Shown in pieces: positions 25,231-33,599 of a stretch of DNA of 46,419 nucleotides (the first letter of the stretch is position 1; each line of letters opens with the position of its first letter). Below the pieces are notes generated by a model, which was not told the origin of the DNA, did not search any database, and saw only the letters and a program-made list of their open reading frames with translations. A program made the position numbers and the translations under genes. The DNA comes from Bradyrhizobium campsiandrae (GTDB taxonomy: Bacteria > Pseudomonadota > Alphaproteobacteria > Rhizobiales > Xanthobacteraceae): NCBI RefSeq assembly GCF_014529705.1, contig NZ_JAANIH010000070.1, forward strand, positions 1-46,419, in the 5' to 3' direction.

Positions 25231-25686
25231 TCAGCCTTGCACCGTGTCAGGCTGTTTCGCCTTGGCCTCGATCTGGCCGATCGCATCGACCACCGCGTCG
25301 AAGGTCAGGAGCGTGGACGCGTGGCGCGCCTTGTAGTCACGGACCGGCTCCAGGAACTTGATCTCGTCCCATTTGCCTTGGGGAGGGGCGCCGTTCTCCT
25401 TGAGCATCTTGCGAACGGTTTCGCGTAACTCACGGAGTTCGCTCGCAGTCGAGCCGACCACGTGACTTGCCATGATGGATGAAGAGGCTTGTCCCAAGGC
25501 GCAGGCCTTCACGTCATGGGCGAAGTCGGTGATGGTGTCGCCGCTCATCTTGAGATCGACCTTGACGGTCGAGCCGCACAATTTGGAGTGGGCGGTCGCG
25601 GTGGCATCGGGGTCTGGCAGTCGTCCGAGGCGCGGAATATTACCGGCCAGCTCGATGATCCGCTTGTTATAGATGTCGTTCAGCAT
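25231..25686 (-). CDS. IscU/NifU-like iron-sulfur scaffold protein
   Basis: A 151-residue protein of the IscU/SufU/NifU N-terminal family, on which Fe-S clusters are assembled. The N-terminus IYNKRIIELAGNIPRLG, the first ligand in SKLCGSTVKVDL and the second in DVKACALGQASSS are clear. The third Cys is absent: the region reads YKARHASTLL, as in several alphaproteobacterial homologues, so cluster binding must differ or need another ligand. The gene is divergent from folE. Whether it serves FolE-related or general Fe-S needs is not shown. Confidence 0.85.
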   Translation of the reverse strand: MLNDIYNKRIIELAGNIPRLGRLPDPDATATAHSKLCGSTVKVDLKMSGDTITDFAHDVKACALGQASSSIMASHVVGSTASELRELRETVRKMLKENGAPPQGKWDEIKFLEPVRDYKARHASTLLTFDAVVDAIGQIEAKAKQPDTVQG

Positions 25687-25883
25687 GTGATGGGGTCCAG
25701 AACTTCCCGGCCGGATCGGCCTTGGCGGGCGCCGTCCACGGTCCTATATAGGGGCGGAACTGGCGGAAAAACAGTCCAGCAGTGCGTCGGCGGTGATCCA
25801 GATCTGCGTCGCCGGCGTTATTGCCAAGTGATCTCTTTCGCCAAATACTGTGCTCTTCAGGCGTCCGGCGGCTTGCCCGCCCC

Positions 25884-25929
25884 GTCTGCCGGTGACACTC
25901 CGGCCGCAAGGCCGTCGAACGGAGTAGAC
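25884..25929 (+). promoter_or_regulatory. THF-II (folE motif) riboswitch-like leader masking the folE ribosome site
   Basis: Directly before folE the RNA can fold into an outer stem GTCT (25884-25887)/AGAC (25926-25929), a CCG/CGG pairing (25889-25891 with 25920-25922), an ACTC element (25897-25900) opposite the GGAG ribosome site (25921-25924), and an apical hairpin GGCC-GCAA-GGCC (25902-25913). The order CCG...ACTC-hairpin-...ACGGAG matches the THF-II riboswitch as I remember it, a tetrahydrofolate sensor found upstream of folE in alphaproteobacteria. Ligand binding would hide the ribosome site and lower FolE synthesis. Confidence 0.65.
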
Positions 25930-26622
25930 ATGGACGCTGCAATCAAATCCATCCGCCCGACCAAGCCTTCCGATCGCCAGCCCGAGAGCCGCCCGGCCGA
26001 GCTCGACCCCTCGGAGTTCCTCGCGGCCGCCGTCCGCGCCGACCAGCCGCGTCCCGCGCGTGCCGAGGCGGAAGCGGCGGTGAAGACGCTGCTTGCCTAT
26101 ATCGGCGAGAACACCGAGCGCGAGGGCCTGCTCGACACGCCGCGCCGCGTGGTCGAGGCCTTCGACGAGCTCTATCAGGGTTACCATCAATGCCCCGCCG
26201 AGGTGCTCGACCGCACCTTCGGCGAGACCGCCGGCTATGACGATTTCGTGCTGGTGCGGGACATTGAATTCACCTCGCAATGCGAGCACCACATGATGCC
26301 GTTCTATGGCAAGGCGCATATCGCCTACACGCCGGTGGAGCGCGTCGTTGGCCTGTCGAAGCTCGCGCGCCTGACCGACATCTTTGCCCGAAGGCTGCAG
26401 ACCCAGGAGCATTTGACGGCGCAGATCGCTGCCGCGATCGACGAGATCCTGAAGCCGCGCGGCGTTGCCGTGCTGATCGAGGCCGAACATACCTGCATGT
26501 CGGTGCGTGGCGTCGCCAAGCATGGTGCCTCCACCTTCACCAGCCGCTACACCGGCATGTTCCGCGACAACCCGGCGGAGCAAGCCCGTTTCCTGTCCAT
26601 GGTGCGGGGCCTTCAGCGCTGA
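25930..26622 (+). CDS. folE: GTP cyclohydrolase I
   Basis: A 230-residue enzyme that converts GTP to 7,8-dihydroneopterin triphosphate, the first step of folate synthesis. Zinc ligands are present: Cys118 and His121 in TSQCEHHMMPFYG, and Cys189 in EAEHTCMSVRGVAKHGA. The decamer-forming fold covers residues about 45-225, and the N-terminal 40 residues are a charged extension. The start at ATG 25930 is set by the GGAG site 25921-25924, which lies inside the riboswitch-like hairpin. hisI follows after 29 bp, probably in the same operon. Confidence 0.97.
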   Translation: MDAAIKSIRPTKPSDRQPESRPAELDPSEFLAAAVRADQPRPARAEAEAAVKTLLAYIGENTEREGLLDTPRRVVEAFDELYQGYHQCPAEVLDRTFGETAGYDDFVLVRDIEFTSQCEHHMMPFYGKAHIAYTPVERVVGLSKLARLTDIFARRLQTQEHLTAQIAAAIDEILKPRGVAVLIEAEHTCMSVRGVAKHGASTFTSRYTGMFRDNPAEQARFLSMVRGLQR

Positions 26623-26651
26623 CCTCGCGAACGCCCAAGCGAGGAACGCCC

Positions 26652-27074
26652 GTGTCCGCTCACTCCCATGAGATCGAGGAAGGCCTGGCCTTCCTTCCCA
26701 AATTCGATGCCGCCGGCCTCGTGACCTGCGTGGCGACCGACGTCGCCACCGGCGACGTGCTGATGGTCGCGCACATGAATGACGAGGCGCTGCGCAAGAC
26801 CATTGCGACCGGCGAAGCCTGGTACTTCAGTCGCTCGCGCAATGCCTTGTGGCGAAAAGGTGAGACGTCAGGTCAGACTCAGCGCGTGGTCGAGATTCGC
26901 ACCGATTGCGACCAGGATGCGGTCTGGCTCCGCGTTGAGCAGATCGGCGCTGCCTGCCACACCGGCCGCCGGTCCTGCTTCTACCGCAAGGTTGAGGTCG
27001 AGGGCGGGGGTGCGAAGCTCGTGTTCGTCGATGCCGACAGGCTGTTCGATCCGAGCGCGGTCTATAAGAAATGA
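26652..27074 (+). CDS. hisI: Phosphoribosyl-AMP cyclohydrolase
   Basis: A 140-residue enzyme that opens the purine ring of phosphoribosyl-AMP in histidine synthesis. The signature WYFSRSRNALWRKGETSG is intact, and the metal-binding region reads RTDCDQDAVWL then IGAACHTGRRSCFYR. It is the stand-alone HisI type with no HisE fusion, as is normal in alphaproteobacteria. The start is GTG 26652, supported by GAGGA just upstream. It is placed with folE, outside a his operon; both enzymes act on purine nucleotides by related chemistry. Confidence 0.96.
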   Translation: MSAHSHEIEEGLAFLPKFDAAGLVTCVATDVATGDVLMVAHMNDEALRKTIATGEAWYFSRSRNALWRKGETSGQTQRVVEIRTDCDQDAVWLRVEQIGAACHTGRRSCFYRKVEVEGGGAKLVFVDADRLFDPSAVYKK

Positions 27075-27075
27075 C

Positions 27076-27154
27076 ACTCGTCGTTCCGGGCGGCTCGAGG
27101 AGCGGACCCGGAACCTCGCAAGTCCGGGTTCGTGCTTCGCCCCGGGAATGACAG
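27076..27154. repeat. Dispersed intergenic palindrome (CCGGG...CCCGG type)
   Basis: Immediately after hisI, GTTCCGGG (27083-27090) pairs with CCCGGAAC (27107-27114). This is followed by a second half, TCCGGGTT then CCCCGGGAATGACAG, the rough inverse of the first. The pattern of TC(G/A)TTCCGGG, CCCGGAA-CTCG and CCGGGTTCG...CCCGG-AATGACA is one I know as a repeated intergenic element in Bradyrhizobium. It can also serve as a transcript end for the folE-hisI operon. Confidence 0.55.
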
Positions 27155-27262
27155 CGAAGGCCAAATTAACCCCGCATTAACCATACCTGTCCCACGGTGG
27201 GACGATCAGGCGACCGAATTGCCGGCGCCGCTCACACGCCCGCGCGGGTCGGTCACACCATC

Positions 27263-28279
27263 ATGTCGGTCGACAATTCCACTGCCTCGCAGACGATCGC
27301 AACGGATGGTGCGCGCCGCGTTGCGGGTGCGATCAAGCAGGCCTCGAGCCAGACCGGCGTCAGCTTCGAATACATGCTGACCACCGCCAAGATGGAATCG
27401 GATTTCGATCCCTCGGCCGGTGCCACCACCTCGTCCGCGCACGGCCTCTATCAGTTCATCGACCAGACCTGGCTCGGCACGGTGAAGGAGGCGGGCGCCC
27501 AGCTTGGCTATGGCCATTATGCGGACGCCATTACCAGGACGTCGTCAGGCAGCTATACCGTCGACGATCCCTTCATGAAGCGCTCCATCATGAAGCTCCG
27601 CGACGACCCGGAGGCCGCCTCCAGCATGGCGGCGGCGCTGACACAGTCCAACAGTTTCAAGCTGACCGGTTTGCTCGGCCGCAGGCCCTCCGACAGCGAG
27701 CTCTACATGGCCCATTTCATGGGCGTCGGCGGCGCGGCGAAGCTGATCGCCAACGCCGAAGACAATCCGCAAGCGGTCGGTGCGCGGCTGTTCCCCAATG
27801 CCGCGTCCGCCAACCGCTCGATCTTCTATGCCCGGGACGGTCGTGCGCGCAGCGTCTCCGAAGTCTATTCGGTCCTGAACGCCCGCTACGCCAGCGCCGC
27901 GAATGCAAAATCGACGCGCAGTGCGATGGCGATGTATGGCGACACGCCGTCGACCACGCAGGTCGCCAGTGCCAACGGCGTGCAGCCCTCCGCGCCGATG
28001 GTCAATGGCGCCGCCTACCTCCAGACCTTTCCGGACCAGCGTTCGGTGACGCCGGTGAGTGCGACATCGTCGACGTCGGTGGCCGACAATGCCCCGACAG
28101 CACCTGCCTTCCGTTCGATCTATCAGCCAGGCGATGTCGTGCAGCCGGTCTCGACAACGGTGCAGAAATTGTGGGGCAACAATGCCTCGCTGACATCAGT
28201 AGCCGCGGCGACGCCCGATGTGCGCCCGCCGCAACCGCTCGATCTCTTCAGCGACCGCAGCGGCACCTTCTCGAGCTAG
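27263..28279 (+). CDS. Lytic transglycosylase (SLT-type) domain protein
   Basis: A 338-residue protein with an N-terminal SLT-like lysozyme fold: FEYMLTTAKMESDFDPSAG carries the catalytic Glu45, and SSAHGLYQFIDQTWLGT is the conserved GLxQF segment. The domain ends near residue 170 (LYMAHFMGVGGAAKLI), and the rest is a Ser/Thr/Ala-rich tail. No signal peptide is visible, so export may be through flagellar or other machinery. The start ATG 27263 is preferred to GTG 27197 because SVDNSTASQ is a more usual N-terminus, although the ribosome site is weak. Confidence 0.82.
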   Translation: MSVDNSTASQTIATDGARRVAGAIKQASSQTGVSFEYMLTTAKMESDFDPSAGATTSSAHGLYQFIDQTWLGTVKEAGAQLGYGHYADAITRTSSGSYTVDDPFMKRSIMKLRDDPEAASSMAAALTQSNSFKLTGLLGRRPSDSELYMAHFMGVGGAAKLIANAEDNPQAVGARLFPNAASANRSIFYARDGRARSVSEVYSVLNARYASAANAKSTRSAMAMYGDTPSTTQVASANGVQPSAPMVNGAAYLQTFPDQRSVTPVSATSSTSVADNAPTAPAFRSIYQPGDVVQPVSTTVQKLWGNNASLTSVAAATPDVRPPQPLDLFSDRSGTFSS

Positions 28280-28387
28280 CGCGCCGCCGCGCTCGTTGGG
28301 CGACCTTCAGCCCTTAATAAATCATCAACAAAACCAGCCGGTTATGGTGAACGCTTTGTTAAGCGTCGTGGTTTATTTTGTGTTGCA

Positions 28388-28416
28388 GGTGACGAGTCGT
28401 CACCGGTTCTTTTTTT
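28388..28416 (+). terminator. Intrinsic terminator or dyad before the DUF2336 gene
   Basis: GGTGACGA-G-TCGTCACC is a perfect 17-bp dyad (28388-28404), able to form a 7-bp stem with a 3-nt loop, and it is followed within 5 bases by seven Ts (28410-28416). It ends only 22 bp before the next start codon. It probably terminates the transglycosylase transcript; as an operator it could also control the DUF2336 gene. Confidence 0.5.
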
Positions 28417-28438
28417 CGTTGCGTAAGCCGGAAGCAGC

Positions 28439-29614
28439 ATGATTGTTCGGCAGTTCATTAATTGGATCAGGACCGCGCCTGCCGGTGAGCGGGCGGAGGC
28501 GACGCGGGCGTTGGCCCGGGCCTGGCTGATCTCGGACCTTTCCCATGATGATCGCGTCGCCGCCGAAGGCGCGTTGCTGATGCTGCTCGACGATCCCTCG
28601 CCGCTGGTCCGGCAGGCGATGGCCGAGGCATTCGCGCGCAGCCCAGACGCGCCGGCATCTATCGTGCGGGCCCTGTCGGCGGACCAGCCGACCGTGGCGC
28701 TGCCCGTGCTCGAACATTCGCCGCTGCTGATCGATGCGGATCTCGTCGACATTGTCGCGACCGGCAATGACGAGGTGCAATGCGCGGTTGCCCGCCGTAT
28801 CGCGCTGCCGGTCTCGGTCTGCGCCGCCATCGCCGAGGTCGGCTGCGCCGCGGCCGCGCTGGAGCTGATCGAAAATCCCCATGCCGAGCTGGCGCCGTTC
28901 TCCTGGACCCGCATCGTCGAGCGTCACGGTCATCTTGCCGCGATCCGCGAGGCGATGCTGGTGCTGGACGATATTCCGGCCGCCACGCGTGCCGCGCTGG
29001 TGGCGAAGCTCTCCGAGACCCTGGCGCAATTCGTCGTCGCGCGGAACTGGCTGAGCGCCGATCGTGCCGAGCGCATGACATCAGAGGCGCGCGATCGCTC
29101 CACCATCAATATCGCGGCGCGTTCGCGTGGTGACGACATGCAGGGCCTGGTGAAGCATCTGCGCGTGACCGGCCAGCTCACCGCGGGCCTGATCCTGCGC
29201 GCGCTGCTGTCCAGCAATCTGGACCTGTTCGATGCGGCGCTCGCCGAACTCGCAGATCTGCCGCTGGCGCGCGTCTCCGCATTGTTGCATGACAGAGGCG
29301 GCAACAGCCTGCAGGCGCTGCTGCGCCGCGCCGGGTTGCCCGAGACGACCTTCGCCGCGTTCCAGGTTGCGCTCGACGCCTGCCACGAGCAGGGCTTTGC
29401 CGACACCGACGATACCGCGGCGCGCTTGCGTCGGCGCATGGTCGAGCGCGTGCTCACCCATTGCGAGACCGATCGCGGCGCCACCGAGCCGCTGATGGTC
29501 CTGCTGCGCCGCTTCGCCACGGAGTCCGCACGCGAAGAAGCGAGGTTGTTCTGCGACGAGCTGGTCTCGGATGACGCGATTGATCCGGTGTACGACGATC
29601 TGATCGCGGCATAG
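28439..29614 (+). CDS. DUF2336 family alpha-helical repeat protein
   Basis: A 391-residue soluble protein, almost wholly alpha-helical, built of HEAT-like hairpins (for example DDRVAAEGALLMLLDDPSPLV, residues about 38-58). The overall form matches the alphaproteobacterial DUF2336 family, whose members often lie near signalling or motility genes and have no known activity. GGAAG lies before the ATG. It is convergent with the Hpt/response-regulator pair, with a palindromic repeat in the gap. A protein-binding scaffold role is plausible but unproven. Confidence 0.8.
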   Translation: MIVRQFINWIRTAPAGERAEATRALARAWLISDLSHDDRVAAEGALLMLLDDPSPLVRQAMAEAFARSPDAPASIVRALSADQPTVALPVLEHSPLLIDADLVDIVATGNDEVQCAVARRIALPVSVCAAIAEVGCAAAALELIENPHAELAPFSWTRIVERHGHLAAIREAMLVLDDIPAATRAALVAKLSETLAQFVVARNWLSADRAERMTSEARDRSTINIAARSRGDDMQGLVKHLRVTGQLTAGLILRALLSSNLDLFDAALAELADLPLARVSALLHDRGGNSLQALLRRAGLPETTFAAFQVALDACHEQGFADTDDTAARLRRRMVERVLTHCETDRGATEPLMVLLRRFATESAREEARLFCDELVSDDAIDPVYDDLIAA

Positions 29615-29623
29615 ACAGGCGCC

Positions 29624-29736
29624 GTAGGGTGGGTTAGCCGCTCGACTGCGCGAAGCGCAGTTCGCACGGCGTAACCCACTTCTTTGATTTCCACGGTGAC
29701 AGAAGTGGTGGGTTACGCTGCGCTAACCCACCCTAC
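29624..29736. repeat. 113-bp nested palindromic intergenic element
   Basis: Outer arms GTAGGGTGGGTTAGC (29624-29638) and GCTAACCCACCCTAC (29722-29736) are perfect inverses. Inner arms GCGTAACCCACTTCT (29669-29683) and AGAAGTGGTGGGTTACGC (29701-29718) are inverses apart from a 3-base insertion. The GGGTGGGTTAGCG / CGTAACCCACC sequence is one I know as a widespread non-coding repeat in Bradyrhizobium and other bacteria, probably moved in trans. It sits between two convergent genes. Confidence 0.75.
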
Positions 29737-29760
29737 AATCTTCGCAATGACGAGAGAATA

Positions 29761-30339
29761 CTACTCCGCCGGCACGATGCTCGGCGCCAGGATCACTTCG
29801 AGATGCTCGGGACGGTCGCGGTTGACGTCGGCGAGATAATCGTCGGCGACCTTGCGTAGACGGCGGCTGAGCTCGGCGGAGACGCTGATGCTGTCGAGCT
29901 TGGTGTTCTCGTGCACGATGGCAAGGATCGCGTTGATGTGGTGCGTGAACAGCTCGGCCGGCACCTTCTCGAGATCCGGCGCGTGTTCGATGACGCGGCA
30001 CAGGCTCTCGGCAACTCCCGCCGCGGCCGGAAAACCGAACGTTGCGGCGTCACCCTTGATGTCATGCGCGGCGTGGAACAGCTCGTCGCGCCGCGCCTTG
30101 GTGAAGCCGTCGTTGCGGATGGCGACATAGGCCGCCGACAGGCGGTTGACTTCGGTCGTCATCCAATCCTTGAACTCGCCGGAGAGGCCCGCAAGCGCCT
30201 GCTCGGCGCGCCCGACCGGATCGTCCATGTCCTTCTCTTCGACGCGGCGCAGCACCTTGCGCAGCGGGTTGGGCTGCGTGATGAGGTGGTGCGTGGCGAA
30301 GGCCTTGACCTCGATGTCCTTTGCGTTGTTCTTCGCCAT
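29761..30339 (-). CDS. Hpt-domain phosphotransfer protein
   Basis: A 192-residue protein whose central helical bundle carries the histidine phosphotransfer motif H92-D-I-K95-G96. A basic N-terminal 45 residues and a C-terminal helix (about 160-190) flank it. It would relay phosphate between a histidine kinase and a response regulator. ATG 30339 is set by an AGG site; the frame extends further upstream only as an antisense shadow of the regulator gene. It lies 31 bp after the response-regulator stop on the same strand, so the two form a pair. Confidence 0.85.
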   Translation of the reverse strand: MAKNNAKDIEVKAFATHHLITQPNPLRKVLRRVEEKDMDDPVGRAEQALAGLSGEFKDWMTTEVNRLSAAYVAIRNDGFTKARRDELFHAAHDIKGDAATFGFPAAAGVAESLCRVIEHAPDLEKVPAELFTHHINAILAIVHENTKLDSISVSAELSRRLRKVADDYLADVNRDRPEHLEVILAPSIVPAE

Positions 30340-30370
30340 GATACCTGCCGCGATCGTATGAGACGTTGCG

Positions 30371-30916
30371 TTAGATGGAGGAGCGGGCCTTGTCGAGCAG
30401 CGAGGGCTGCTGCAGCACCTCGTGCTTTTCGCCGACGCGGCGCTCGGGGCCCATATAGGCGGAGTTGGTATTGCGGCGCCGGTCGGGGCCGAAATAGGTC
30501 TTGGTCTTGATGAAGGGGCGGGGATTGGCGACGACGTTGAGGATGCGCTGATAGAGGCCCTTGGCCGAGATTGGCTTGGCCAGGAATTCGGTGACGCCGG
30601 CATCGCGCGCGACCGTGACGCGACGCTTCTCGGAATGACCGGTCAGCATGATGATCGGCGCATAGGGGTTGCCCTTGGATTCCGGCTGCCGGATCATCTG
30701 CGCGAGCTCGAGCCCGTCGAAGATCGGCATCGCCCAGTCCGTGATGACGATATCGGGCACGTAATGGCTGTACATCTCCAGCGCAGTGGCGCCGTCCTCG
30801 GCCTCATAGACCTCGCGAGCGCCGAACGAATGCAGCAGCGTCCGCAGGATGCGGCGCATGTGCGGATTGTCGTCGCAAACGAGGAAGCGCAGCTTGTTGA
30901 AGTCGATGCGGAACAT
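30371..30916 (-). CDS. CheY-like response regulator with basic tail
   Basis: A 181-residue protein with a single receiver domain at residues about 9-130. The acidic pair D15-D16, phospho-acceptor D60 (VITDWAMP), T92 and K114 (FLAKPIS) are all present, so it should be phosphorylated. The C-terminal 50 residues hold a repeated basic motif, FGPDRRRNTN then MGPERRVGEK, and no DNA-binding domain. Output is probably by protein contact. It is the upstream partner of the Hpt gene; no kinase gene is next to it. Confidence 0.9.
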   Translation of the reverse strand: MFRIDFNKLRFLVCDDNPHMRRILRTLLHSFGAREVYEAEDGATALEMYSHYVPDIVITDWAMPIFDGLELAQMIRQPESKGNPYAPIIMLTGHSEKRRVTVARDAGVTEFLAKPISAKGLYQRILNVVANPRPFIKTKTYFGPDRRRNTNSAYMGPERRVGEKHEVLQQPSLLDKARSSI

Positions 30917-31003
30917 GACGCCCGGGCCAAAGCGGACAACTTTCGTTAACCATATCGCGGCTCGGGTTAACGAAGCGTTGCCGCCGGATGCCCGGGTAGC
31001 GGC

Positions 31004-31783
31004 TCAGTACCCGAATTGCTCGCGCAAAATGCGCTCTTCCAGGCTGTGGCCGGGATCGAACAGCATCCGCATCGAGATGGTCTTGTCCGAAAGCACCTCG
31101 ACGCGGCGGACGTCGCGCACCTCGTCATGGTCGGCAACCGCCGCGACGGGCCGCTTGTCGCCCTCCAGCACTTCGATCACGACATAGGCCGTGTTCGGCA
31201 GCAGCGCGCCGCGCCAGCGGCGCGGGCGGAAGGCGCTGATCGGCGTCAGCGCCAGCAGCGCGGCGTTGATCGGCAGGATCGGTCCCTGTGCCGACAGATT
31301 GTAGGCGGTCGAGCCGGCCGGCGTTGCCACCATGATGCCGTCGGCGACCAGTTCCGGCATGCGCTCGCGCTCGTCGATCACGATCCTCAACCGCGCGGCC
31401 TGATAGGTCTGCCGGAACAGAGCGACCTCGTTGATGGCGTGGTGCAAATGCACCCGGTCGTTGACGTCGGTCGCGCGCATCAGAAGCGGATTGATCTCGG
31501 ACTCATGCGCGGCCGCGAGCCTGGCGCGCAGATCGTGCGTCGAGTACTCGTTCATCAGGAAGCCGACCGTGCCGCGGTGCATGCCGTAGATCGGCTTTCC
31601 CGTGTGCATGTTTTGATGCAGCGTCTGGAGCATCAGGCCGTCGCCGCCAAGTGCGACCACGACGTCGGCTTCCTCCGGATCGCAATTGCCATAGTCCCTG
31701 GTGAGCTGGGCGAAGGCGGCCTGCGCCTCGTCGCTCGGGCTGGCGACGAAGGCGATTCGATCGTGTCGCGATGGCTGGGTCAT
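31004..31783 (-). CDS. nadK: NAD kinase
   Basis: A 259-residue enzyme that makes NADP from NAD and ATP. The GGDG phosphate-binding motif (VVVALGGDGLML), the IYGMHRGTVGFLMNE segment, and the substrate loop LVADGIMVATPAGSTAYNLSA are intact. ATG 31783 is the natural start (MTQPSRHDRIAFVAS); the 37 upstream codons are non-coding. It is oriented with the regulator and Hpt genes but 87 bp upstream, so co-transcription is possible. Confidence 0.96.
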   Translation of the reverse strand: MTQPSRHDRIAFVASPSDEAQAAFAQLTRDYGNCDPEEADVVVALGGDGLMLQTLHQNMHTGKPIYGMHRGTVGFLMNEYSTHDLRARLAAAHESEINPLLMRATDVNDRVHLHHAINEVALFRQTYQAARLRIVIDERERMPELVADGIMVATPAGSTAYNLSAQGPILPINAALLALTPISAFRPRRWRGALLPNTAYVVIEVLEGDKRPVAAVADHDEVRDVRRVEVLSDKTISMRMLFDPGHSLEERILREQFGY

Positions 31784-32036
31784 GGCTTCCGGCAGGGCCG
31801 CTGGCTCGAGAAAGTTCCGCCGCGCTCGTCTATACGAGGTGGGCCCGCATTGTCGAGGACGACCACCGGAGAAGGCAAACCGGTGACGGTCCATCCCGAT
31901 TCAGGGTAAAATCGGGGTGATTTGAGCTCCGAACGCCGCTTTGGCCGCCGCAACCCTACGATCCCCCAAACCGTCGCAATTCTTCGCTAGCGATCGCTGC
32001 GCACCCGGCCCGCCGAGCCGGGCAGGGAGAATGATC

Positions 32037-33599
32037 ATGGCTTTGGGTTTGCCGCAGCTTCGCAGTACGATGCTGGTGCTGACTTTGTCGGCTTTCGGCT
32101 TCGCGGGATTGGCGCGCGCCGACGACCCGCCGCAGCAGCGCAACGAGGCGGCGGGACAGAAGGGCGGGCGTGGGGGCAATGGAGCGCCTGCCGCGCCATC
32201 GGCCGCCGACCAGCATCGCTTGCCCGGTGACTCGACCACGAAGCAGACGCTCGATTTGCCGGGCCGAACCCTCAACTTCGCCGCGACCGCCGGCTCGATC
32301 CGTGTGTTCGACGACAAGGGTGAACCGCTCGCCGACATCGCCACCATGTCCTACGAGCTCGATGGCGCCGATCGCGCCACGCGCCCGGTGACCTTCCTGT
32401 TCAACGGCGGGCCCGGCGCCTCTTCGGCGTGGCTCCAGTTCGGCGCGGCCGGACCGTGGCGGCTGCCGCTCGACGGCGAGGGGCTGTCGCCATCGGCTTC
32501 GCCGGAGGTGAAGCCCAACGCGGAAACCTGGCTCGATTTCACCGATCTCGTCTTCATCGATCCCGTCGGCACCGGCTACAGCCGTGTCATCGCGAGCGGT
32601 GAAGATGCGCGAAAGCGGTTCTATTCGGTCGATGGCGACGTCAATTCGATCGCGCTTGTGATCCGGCGCTGGCTCGAGAGGCACGACCGTCTGACGTCGC
32701 CGAAATACGTCGCGGGCGAAAGCTATGGCGGCATTCGCGGACCGAAGGTGGTGCGGCAGCTGCAGCTTCAGCACGGCGTCGGCGTCAGGGGATTGATCCT
32801 GGTGTCGCCACTGCTGGATTTCCGCGAGTTCACGGGAACCAGCCTCCTGCAATATGTCGCCAGCCTGCCGAGCTATGTCGCGGTCGCACGCGAAGCCAAA
32901 GGACTGGTCACCGGCCCGGTCAAGCGCGCCGATCTCGCCGACGTGGAGGCCTACGCACGCGGCGAATTTCTGACCGATCTCGTCAAGGGTGAAGCGGACC
33001 AGGAGGCGACCAATCGTCTTGCCGACAAAGTCGCGGAGCTCACCGGCATCGACCGGGCGGTGAGCCGGAAGCTTGCCGGCCGCTTCGATGTCAGCGAATT
33101 CCGCCGCGAGCTCGATCGCAAGAACGGCATGGTGACCGGACGTTACGACGCTTCCGTGCGCGGCTTCGATCCCTATCCGGATTCCAGCAACTCGCGCTTC
33201 GGCGACCCCTCCGGTGATGCGTTGCAGGCGCCGCTGACGAGTGCTGCGGTCGACGTTCTCACGCGCAAGCTCAATTGGCGGCCGGACGGCTCCTATGAAG
33301 TCCTCAACGGCGCTGTCGAGCGCAACTGGGATTTTGGCGGTGGCATCACCCCGCCGCAATCGCTGTCGGAGCTGCGCCAGATCCTCGCCACCGATGCAAA
33401 GCTCAACGTGCTGGTCGCTCACGGCCTGTTCGATCTCGCCACGCCCTATTTCGGGACGAAGCGGGCACTCGATCAGCTGCCGGCTTTCGCGACGTCGCGA
33501 GTGAAGTTCGTCGTCTACCCGGGCGGCCACATGTTCTATTCGCGCGACGGTTCGCGGCAGGCGTTTCGTGGTGAGGTCGAGGCGCTGATCAGGGAATAG
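32037..33599 (+). CDS. Periplasmic S10-family serine carboxypeptidase
   Basis: A 520-residue exported peptidase. A signal peptide (STMLVLTLSAFGFAGLARA) opens the protein, then a Gln/Gly/Pro-rich linker of about 45 residues. The S10 core shows FLFNGGPGASSAWL, the nucleophile elbow GES229YGG, Asp466 (FDLATPYF) and His498 (YPGGHMFYS), a complete Ser-Asp-His triad. The family removes C-terminal residues at acidic pH. ATG 32037 gives correct spacing from GGGAGA (32024-32029); an ATG at 32031 is too close to it. Confidence 0.93.
   Translation: MALGLPQLRSTMLVLTLSAFGFAGLARADDPPQQRNEAAGQKGGRGGNGAPAAPSAADQHRLPGDSTTKQTLDLPGRTLNFAATAGSIRVFDDKGEPLADIATMSYELDGADRATRPVTFLFNGGPGASSAWLQFGAAGPWRLPLDGEGLSPSASPEVKPNAETWLDFTDLVFIDPVGTGYSRVIASGEDARKRFYSVDGDVNSIALVIRRWLERHDRLTSPKYVAGESYGGIRGPKVVRQLQLQHGVGVRGLILVSPLLDFREFTGTSLLQYVASLPSYVAVAREAKGLVTGPVKRADLADVEAYARGEFLTDLVKGEADQEATNRLADKVAELTGIDRAVSRKLAGRFDVSEFRRELDRKNGMVTGRYDASVRGFDPYPDSSNSRFGDPSGDALQAPLTSAAVDVLTRKLNWRPDGSYEVLNGAVERNWDFGGGITPPQSLSELRQILATDAKLNVLVAHGLFDLATPYFGTKRALDQLPAFATSRVKFVVYPGGHMFYSRDGSRQAFRGEVEALIRE

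Noticed and set aside
30340..30603. N-terminal extension of the Hpt protein
   Set aside because: It lies over the response-regulator gene and is Ser/Pro-rich. ATG 30339 has a ribosome site and gives a normal Hpt length.
31956..33530. 524-codon minus-strand frame over the S10 carboxypeptidase
   Set aside because: The carboxypeptidase has a full catalytic triad and signal peptide on the plus strand; the antisense product is low-complexity Arg/Ala/Glu.
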